A DNA stretch of 10,125 nt, taken from Thermoleophilia bacterium. GTDB lineage: Bacteria > Actinomycetota > Thermoleophilia > Gaiellales > SKUG01. The translations under genes were made by a program, and so were the position numbers. Shown here piece after piece: positions 6,396 through 10,125 of this stretch (the stretch's first letter is position 1; each line of letters begins with the position of its first letter). The stretch is taken from the NCBI GenBank assembly GCA_020438525.1, contig JAGQUL010000273.1, forward strand, positions 1-10,125. The letters run 5' to 3'. The notes beneath the pieces are model-generated. The model did no database searches. It was given only the letters and a program-made list of their open reading frames with translations, and was not told the origin of the DNA.

Positions 6396-7529
6396 CTAGT
6401 GGACTTCGGCGCCGCTCGGCTGCGGATCGGCCTGCACCTGCGCGGCCTGCTCCTCGGCGATCACCTCGAGCAGCGCGTCGGTGACCTGCGGATCGAAGTG
6501 CACCCCGCGCAGCTCGCGCATGCGTGCGATCGCCCGCTCGGTGGTCATCGCGTCCTGGTAGCTGCGGGCGCTCGTCATCGCATCGAACGCATCGCAGGCG
6601 AACACGATCCGGCTCTCGATCGGGATCGCCTCGCCCTCGAGCGCGTCGGGGTAGCCGGAGCCGTCCCAGTGCTCGTGCGAGTGGCGCACGATGTTCGCGA
6701 CGTTCTCGAGGAAGCCCACCGGCTTGATGATCTGCTCGCCGATCACCGTGTGCTGGCGGATCACGCGCCACTCGTCCTCGGTGAGGTCGTCGGTGTTGTG
6801 CAGGATCGCGTCCGGGACTGCGATCTTGCCGATGTCGTGGAAGATCGCGCCGTACTCGGCCTCGCGGCGCTGCACCGGCGACAGGCCCAGCTTGTCGCAC
6901 ACCGCCACGACGCGCTCGCTGACACGATCGCCATGCGCCTCCGTCTCGCCGTCGCGCCAGCGAAGGGCGCTCACGAGCGCGGTGACGGTCTCGCGGTACG
7001 CCTGCTTGACGGTGCGAGCGAGGTGCTCTGCCTCCTCGCGGCGCCGCCGTTCCTGGCGCGCAAGCAGCACTACCGACTCGAACAGGTCGTCGACCGCGGT
7101 CGGATCCACGAAGTACTGGCGGTGCGCCGCGTCGACGACCGCGTCGGCGAGCTGGGCCGGGTCGGCGCCCTTGACCGCGTAGCCCACGGCGCCGGCGAGG
7201 ATCATCCGGGTGATCGTGTCGGGATCGACGCTGCCGGTGAGCGCCACGACCCGCACGTCGGGGTGCGATCCCACGATCGACTCGGTGGCGTCGCAGCCGT
7301 CGACGCCGGGCATGTGCACGTCCATCACGACCACGGCCGGGTCGAGCTCCTCGACGAGCACGATCGCCTCGTGACCGTCGTGGGCGCTGGCGATCACGTC
7401 GATCCGCGGGTCGGCATCGAGCGCGGCGGCCACGACCTCGCGCACGGCACGATCGTCGTCGACCACGATCACGCGGACGGGTGGCTCGCCCTGCTCCAGG
7501 ACGGGAGGCTGTCTTGCTTCCGGTTGCAC
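6396..7529 (-). CDS. response regulator with HD-GYP c-di-GMP phosphodiesterase domain (377 aa)
   Basis: An N-terminal receiver (about 18-135) is fused to an HD-GYP domain (about 175-362), the class that hydrolyses c-di-GMP. Receiver residues are D24-D26, phospho-acceptor Asp70 (VVVMDVHMPG), Thr98 and Lys120. A charged helical linker (157-180) follows. HD-GYP residues: His199 in HGDRVSE, HDIGK (231-235), His260, HEHWDGSGYP (285-294) and D313/D316 in CDAFDAMTS. The usual HHE triplet before the GYP motif is SHE (Ser284), so one possible metal ligand is changed; this variant is not rare, to my knowledge. The start is GTG at 7529, which begins just before the receiver and has GGGGA about 11 nt upstream. 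Longer upstream frames are low-complexity shadow. It is probably phosphorylated by an unlinked kinase. Confidence 0.93.
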   Translation of the reverse strand: MQPEARQPPVLEQGEPPVRVIVVDDDRAVREVVAAALDADPRIDVIASAHDGHEAIVLVEELDPAVVVMDVHMPGVDGCDATESIVGSHPDVRVVALTGSVDPDTITRMILAGAVGYAVKGADPAQLADAVVDAAHRQYFVDPTAVDDLFESVVLLARQERRRREEAEHLARTVKQAYRETVTALVSALRWRDGETEAHGDRVSERVVAVCDKLGLSPVQRREAEYGAIFHDIGKIAVPDAILHNTDDLTEDEWRVIRQHTVIGEQIIKPVGFLENVANIVRHSHEHWDGSGYPDALEGEAIPIESRIVFACDAFDAMTSARSYQDAMTTERAIARMRELRGVHFDPQVTDALLEVIAEEQAAQVQADPQPSGAEVH

Positions 7530-7624
7530 GAGCTGAGTGTTCCCCGCGCGCGCGAGTGGAAACGGAACGAATGCGCACAGAAGGGGTGGACGACTGGCCG
7601 TTTTCGTCGTACCTTCAAGGAGCA

Positions 7625-7924
7625 ATGTACGCGAACGCCCCCCACGCGTCTGCGACCACGCCCCCCGCGTCGTCGCTCCAGCACGCTCCCCACGTGCAGC
7701 ATGGCCAACCCCATGGCATGCCGCCCGCCGCTCACCCCGGCGGGTCACACGGCGTCCAGGGACAGGCGATGCAGGCCCCGATGGCTGCTGCGGCCCATGC
7801 CGCCCCGCGGCCCGCGCCCGGCGCTGCCTTCGTGACCGGCGCCTACCAGCTGAGCGGCGATCCGGCGATCGACCGGATGCTGCGCCTCGAAGCCGCCTGC
7901 AAGCGCTTCGGCTCGCCGTTCTGA
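7625..7924 (+). CDS. His/Met/Ala/Pro-rich small protein of unknown function (99 aa)
   Basis: The ATG at 7625 is chosen because AAGGAG lies 3 nt upstream, the best ribosome binding site in this part of the window. Residues 1-68 are low complexity and probably disordered, rich in Ala, Pro, Gln and Gly, with eight histidines (7, 20, 23, 26, 30, 37, 42, 58) and scattered methionines. The C-terminal 31 residues look ordered: FVTGAYQLSGDPAIDRMLRL followed by EAACKRFGSPF. There is no signal peptide or membrane segment. No family was recognised. The His/Met content would suit metal binding but could also be a mere linker. It is divergent from the HD-GYP gene and upstream of the GGDEF gene, so a role in c-di-GMP signalling is possible. 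Confidence 0.72.
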   Translation: MYANAPHASATTPPASSLQHAPHVQHGQPHGMPPAAHPGGSHGVQGQAMQAPMAAAAHAAPRPAPGAAFVTGAYQLSGDPAIDRMLRLEAACKRFGSPF

Positions 7925-7965
7925 CGCGACGCCCCCCCGTGGGACGCATCCCCGAGCCGCCCGGA

Positions 7966-8014
7966 AGTTTCGCATCACACGGTCGAATTCCGACCCTGTC
8001 ATGCGAAATTCGCA
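7966..8014. promoter_or_regulatory. nested inverted repeat in the 210-bp spacer before the GGDEF gene
   Basis: The outer arms TTTCGCAT (7968-7975) and ATGCGAAA (8001-8008) pair perfectly and extend to 10 bp with one G-U (7966-8010). Inside, GGTCG (7981-7985) and CGACC (7991-7995) pair around AATTC. The two unpaired stretches between stems are both 5 nt (7976-7980 and 7996-8000), giving a symmetric two-stem hairpin. The right outer arm also takes part in a separate palindrome TGCGAA-A-TTCGCA (8002-8014), so two folds exclude each other. It starts about 40 bp after the His-rich gene stop. It could be a terminator (no T-run follows), a protein-binding site or an RNA switch. Confidence 0.5.
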
Positions 8015-8095
8015 CCCGAAGCGCCCGCGCGCCCGCGCCGTTCTTGCAGATCTTCCGGTTTGCTTTGGGCCGGGTCGGGGAATCCTCCGATTCGA

Positions 8096-8111
8096 CGACG
8101 ACTATTCGTCG
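8096..8111 (+). promoter_or_regulatory. small hairpin just before the GGDEF ribosome binding site
   Basis: CGACGA (8096-8101) and TCGTCG (8106-8111) can pair around the loop CTAT. The AGGAG ribosome binding site of the GGDEF gene follows about 13 nt later. The stem is short and may be chance in GC-rich DNA. Confidence 0.25.
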
Positions 8112-8134
8112 CCAAGCCCGGGCAGGAGTGAGCG

Positions 8135-9631
8135 ATGGCCGCGCCGCACGACAAGCAGGAAGGGCCCGATCAGCCGCACGACGGGATCGACCGCTCGATC
8201 GACCGCGACGAGCTTCGCGCGATCGCCGCGCGCATCCGCACGGACGCGTGGGAGCTCGCCGAACGCTGGAGCGTCGTGTCGGCGCAGAGCACGCCCGCAA
8301 CGGTGCCGCGCGCCGGTGAGCAGCTCACCCGATTCGGCGAGATCCCGGCGTTCCTGGCCGCGCTGGCGCACTACCTCGAACGACTGGGCGACGGCGAGAC
8401 GGACGTGCTCGACGGGTCGTCGTGGACCAACGAGGTGAGCGAGGGCGGCGGCGAGCTGCCCGTCGACTACGCGCTGCCGGTGACCGATGCAGACCTTCGC
8501 GCGGCAGCGATCGAGCACGCCCGCTCACGCGCCGCCGCCGGCTACGACCAGCGCGACATGCTCGCCGAGTTCGTCGTGCTGCGTCGCGTGCTGTGGGAGC
8601 ACTTCGCCGGCACGGGCGCGGCCGAACGCCCCACGTTCGAGGGCGAGCGGATCGTGAACCTGCTGCTCGACACCGTGATCGTCGAGGCGGCCGACCAGTT
8701 CTTCGCCGAGCTCACCGACGCGCTCGTCCGGCGCGCGGAACGCGACGCGCTGACCGACCTGTACAACCGTCAGGCGTTCCACGACAAGCTCGGCCGCGAG
8801 CTTGCGCGTGCCCGCCGCTTCGGCCGCGAGCTCACGGTCGTGACGATCGACCTCGATGCGTTCAAGCAGGTCAACGACACGCTCGGCCACCTCGCCGGCG
8901 ATGCCGTGCTGAAGCGGCTGGCGAGCCTGCTCGTGACGCACACCCGCGAGCAGGACATCGTGGGCCGGCTCGGTGGCGACGAGTTCGCGGTGGCGCTCGT
9001 GGAGGCGGGCATGTCCACGGCGAAGGACCTGATCCGCCGCCTGCGGATCCACCTCGTTCCGGCGCGACGACAGTTCGGGCTGCCGCGCGAGTTCGGCATC
9101 TCCTTTGGTGCGGCCTGCTTCCCGAGCGACGGCGACACGGTCGAGAAGCTGCTCTTCCACGCCGACGGCGGGATGTACCGCCAGAAGGGCGAGGGTCGCG
9201 GGCTCAAGATGGAGCAGGCGGGCCACGCACCGCAGCTGGGCGCGGTGCGCGTGCTGGTGGCCGACGACGACGCCGGGCTGCGCACGCTCTGCCGGGCGGC
9301 GCTCGAGCGCGAGGGGTTCGAGGTCGACGAGGCGGCGAACGGCGACGAGGCGGTCGCGCGCGCCATGGAGCGTGCGCCCGACGTGCTGCTGCTCGACCTG
9401 GCGATGCCGCACCGCGACGGCTGGGAGGTGCTCGACGCGCTCTCCGATCACGAGCTCACCCGCGACGTGCCGGTCGTGATGATGACCGGCAGCGCGAGCC
9501 CGGAGAACCTCGAGCGCGCGGACCGCGCCGGCGTGCTCGACTTCATCGGCAAGCCGTTCGAGCCCGACGACCTGATCGGGGCGATCCATCGCGTGCTGGA
9601 GCTCACCGAGCGGCAGGTCGTGGGCGGCTGA
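8135..9631 (+). CDS. diguanylate cyclase: RsbRD_N-like domain, GGDEF, C-terminal receiver (498 aa)
   Basis: This protein should make c-di-GMP from two GTP. Residues about 22-195 form an all-helical domain; AAAGYDQRDMLAEFVVLRRV resembles the RsbRD N-terminal (stressosome-type) sensor domains. The GGDEF domain (about 200-358) has DALTDLYNR, metal-binding Asp239, NDTLGHLAGD (247-256) and an intact GGDEF signature (280-284). RxxD (R271-D274) stands five residues before GGDEF, the position of the inhibitory product-binding site. A receiver (371-488) follows with D377-D379, phospho-acceptor Asp421, Thr451 and Lys473. A receiver after the GGDEF domain is the reverse of the common PleD order. ATG 8135 has AGGAG at the right distance. 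The next small gene starts 16 nt after its stop. Confidence 0.94.
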   Translation: MAAPHDKQEGPDQPHDGIDRSIDRDELRAIAARIRTDAWELAERWSVVSAQSTPATVPRAGEQLTRFGEIPAFLAALAHYLERLGDGETDVLDGSSWTNEVSEGGGELPVDYALPVTDADLRAAAIEHARSRAAAGYDQRDMLAEFVVLRRVLWEHFAGTGAAERPTFEGERIVNLLLDTVIVEAADQFFAELTDALVRRAERDALTDLYNRQAFHDKLGRELARARRFGRELTVVTIDLDAFKQVNDTLGHLAGDAVLKRLASLLVTHTREQDIVGRLGGDEFAVALVEAGMSTAKDLIRRLRIHLVPARRQFGLPREFGISFGAACFPSDGDTVEKLLFHADGGMYRQKGEGRGLKMEQAGHAPQLGAVRVLVADDDAGLRTLCRAALEREGFEVDEAANGDEAVARAMERAPDVLLLDLAMPHRDGWEVLDALSDHELTRDVPVVMMTGSASPENLERADRAGVLDFIGKPFEPDDLIGAIHRVLELTERQVVGG

Positions 9632-9647
9632 GCGATACACTCACCGC

Positions 9648-9875
9648 ATGCGCGAACGAATCACACTCGACCAGATCCGCTGCGAACGCTGCGTGAGCCG
9701 CCTGGCGGAGAACCTGGCCCCGCTCAAGGGGATCAACGATGCCCGCATCGAGATGGGCTCGAGCAGCATCGTCGTCGACTACGACGACGAGCAGCGCGAG
9801 GCACTCGACGAGGCGCTCGGCAAGGCGAACTTCCGGATCGTCGAGCGCGAGCCGGTCGAGACCGTCGCGAGCTGA
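9648..9875 (+). CDS. HMA-like CxxC mini-protein (75 aa), possible metal chaperone
   Basis: The protein has the size and layout of a free heavy-metal-associated (HMA, ferredoxin-like) domain: ITLDQIRCERCVSRLAENLA at the N-terminus with CxxC (Cys12, Cys15) at the start of the first helix, then a strand (INDARIEMGSSSIVVDY), a second helix (EQREALDEALGKA) and a last strand (FRIVE). The usual Met before the CxxC motif (MxCxxC) is Ile here and the residue between is Arg, so metal preference is uncertain. It starts 16 nt after the GGDEF stop on the same strand, so it is probably co-transcribed. No clear ribosome binding site precedes it. Only 12 bp separate it from the convergent hydrolase-like gene. 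Confidence 0.78.
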   Translation: MRERITLDQIRCERCVSRLAENLAPLKGINDARIEMGSSSIVVDYDDEQREALDEALGKANFRIVEREPVETVAS

Positions 9876-9887
9876 CGACCGCGGCGA

Positions 9888-10125
9888 TCAGCCGAGGAAG
9901 TCGGCGACGATCTTCTCGGCTTCCTTGTCCCACTTCGCATAGGCGTCGGGGAAGGCGCTGATCTGCACCGACTGCGCGAGGCGCGTCTTGGCGTAGTCGG
10001 GATGCTTCTTGTCGTTCGGGATCGCCTTCTCGAAGAACTTCTTCGCGGCGTACTCCGGATCGGAAATCTGCTCGCGCGATCCCCAGCCTGCGCTCGGGCG
10101 CTGCTGGAACAGGCCGAGCGAGTCG
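9888..10125 (-). CDS. 3' part of a cell-wall hydrolase-like gene (start outside window)
   Basis: The last 78 residues of a protein are visible. The segment DSLGLFQQRPSAGWGSREQI followed by DPEYAAKKFFEKAI, and the tail LAQSVQISAFPDAYAKWDKE, match the lysozyme-like/peptidase domains common in Actinomycetota exported proteins and phage endolysins, where GLFQQRPS-GWG and AVQ-S-P-AYAKWE are recurrent. Such proteins act on or bind peptidoglycan outside the cell. The catalytic residue and any signal peptide would lie upstream, off the window. The protein ends soon after the domain (VADFLG). Confidence 0.75.
   Translation of the reverse strand, partial: DSLGLFQQRPSAGWGSREQISDPEYAAKKFFEKAIPNDKKHPDYAKTRLAQSVQISAFPDAYAKWDKEAEKIVADFLG

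Noticed and set aside
7481..7624. A longer form of the His-rich protein starting at 7481
   Set aside because: It would overlap the start of the divergent HD-GYP gene, and the ATG at 7625 has a strong AAGGAG site.
7930..8014. A c-di-GMP (GEMM) riboswitch before the GGDEF gene, suggested by GTGGGACGCA at about 7939-7948
   Set aside because: The upstream conserved GCAAACC-type half and the tetraloop-receptor layout are absent; a short match alone is not enough.
7530..8300. An N-terminal extension of the HD-GYP protein up to 634 residues
   Set aside because: The extension is Arg-rich, without domains, and would run antisense through the His-rich gene and the start of the GGDEF gene; the receiver begins right after GTG 7529.
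9871..9892. A shared terminator between the HMA-like gene and the hydrolase gene (GCTGA ... TCAGC)
   Set aside because: The arms are only 5 bp, made up of the two stop regions themselves, and no T-run lies on either side.
1..10125. CRISPR arrays, tRNA, rRNA or insertion sequences
   Set aside because: No regularly spaced repeats, no tRNA-like cloverleaf, no rRNA segments and no transposase frame were seen on either strand.

Overview
This is GC-rich bacterial DNA with two parts that do not look alike. Positions 1 to about 4,260 hold two divergent DNA-repair genes: a partial NAD-dependent DNA ligase (ligA, minus strand) and a complete UvrA-family ATPase (plus strand). From memory of the families, the residue style of both (for example the ligase stretch VVEKAGKIIPHVVRVEKHLR and the STLGSNLVDMLYVLDEP-like block after the first UvrA signature) is most like Planctomycetota. 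From about 4,290 onward the genes look actinobacterial: an array of tiny XRE-type DNA-binding proteins, a small cysteine/histidine protein, c-di-GMP enzymes with receiver domains, and a cell-wall-hydrolase tail of the SLGLFQQRPS type. A hand count of the 6-mer CGATCG gives 2 copies in 1-4250 and about 23 in 4340-10125, so composition also changes at this point. The boundary carries an imperfect tandem repeat (4251-4337). Either this is a true transfer or rearrangement junction, or the contig is chimeric.

Layout: ligA (1-1326, minus, cut by the window edge); 116-bp divergent spacer; uvrA-like gene (1443-4259); tandem repeat at the boundary; a 59-codon orphan ORF (4291-4470); three single-domain XRE-like proteins (4572-4808, 4805-5047, 5139-5363), the first and third each preceded by an inverted repeat with a 7-nt spacer; a cluster of four GTGACGA sites at helical spacing (5360-5418); a small zinc-finger-like protein (5442-5771). 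On the minus strand, an HD-GYP response regulator (7529-6396) is followed after 10 nt by a flavin-reductase-like gene (6385-5747). Divergently, on the plus strand, come a 99-aa His/Met-rich protein (7625-7924), a 210-bp spacer with a nested inverted repeat, a GGDEF diguanylate cyclase with a C-terminal receiver (8135-9631), and a 75-aa HMA-like CxxC protein (9648-9875). The window ends in the 3' part of a cell-wall-hydrolase-like gene on the minus strand (9888-10125).

How the genes may work together: the HD-GYP protein (c-di-GMP breakdown) and the GGDEF protein (c-di-GMP synthesis, with an apparent inhibitory site) lie divergently around a His/Met-rich protein and carry phosphorylatable receiver domains, with no histidine kinase in view. 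An HMA-like protein sits directly behind the cyclase. A c-di-GMP switch linked to metal is a reasonable hypothesis but is inference only. The XRE array with its palindromes looks like a compact, self-regulated transcription module that may also control the zinc-finger-like gene.
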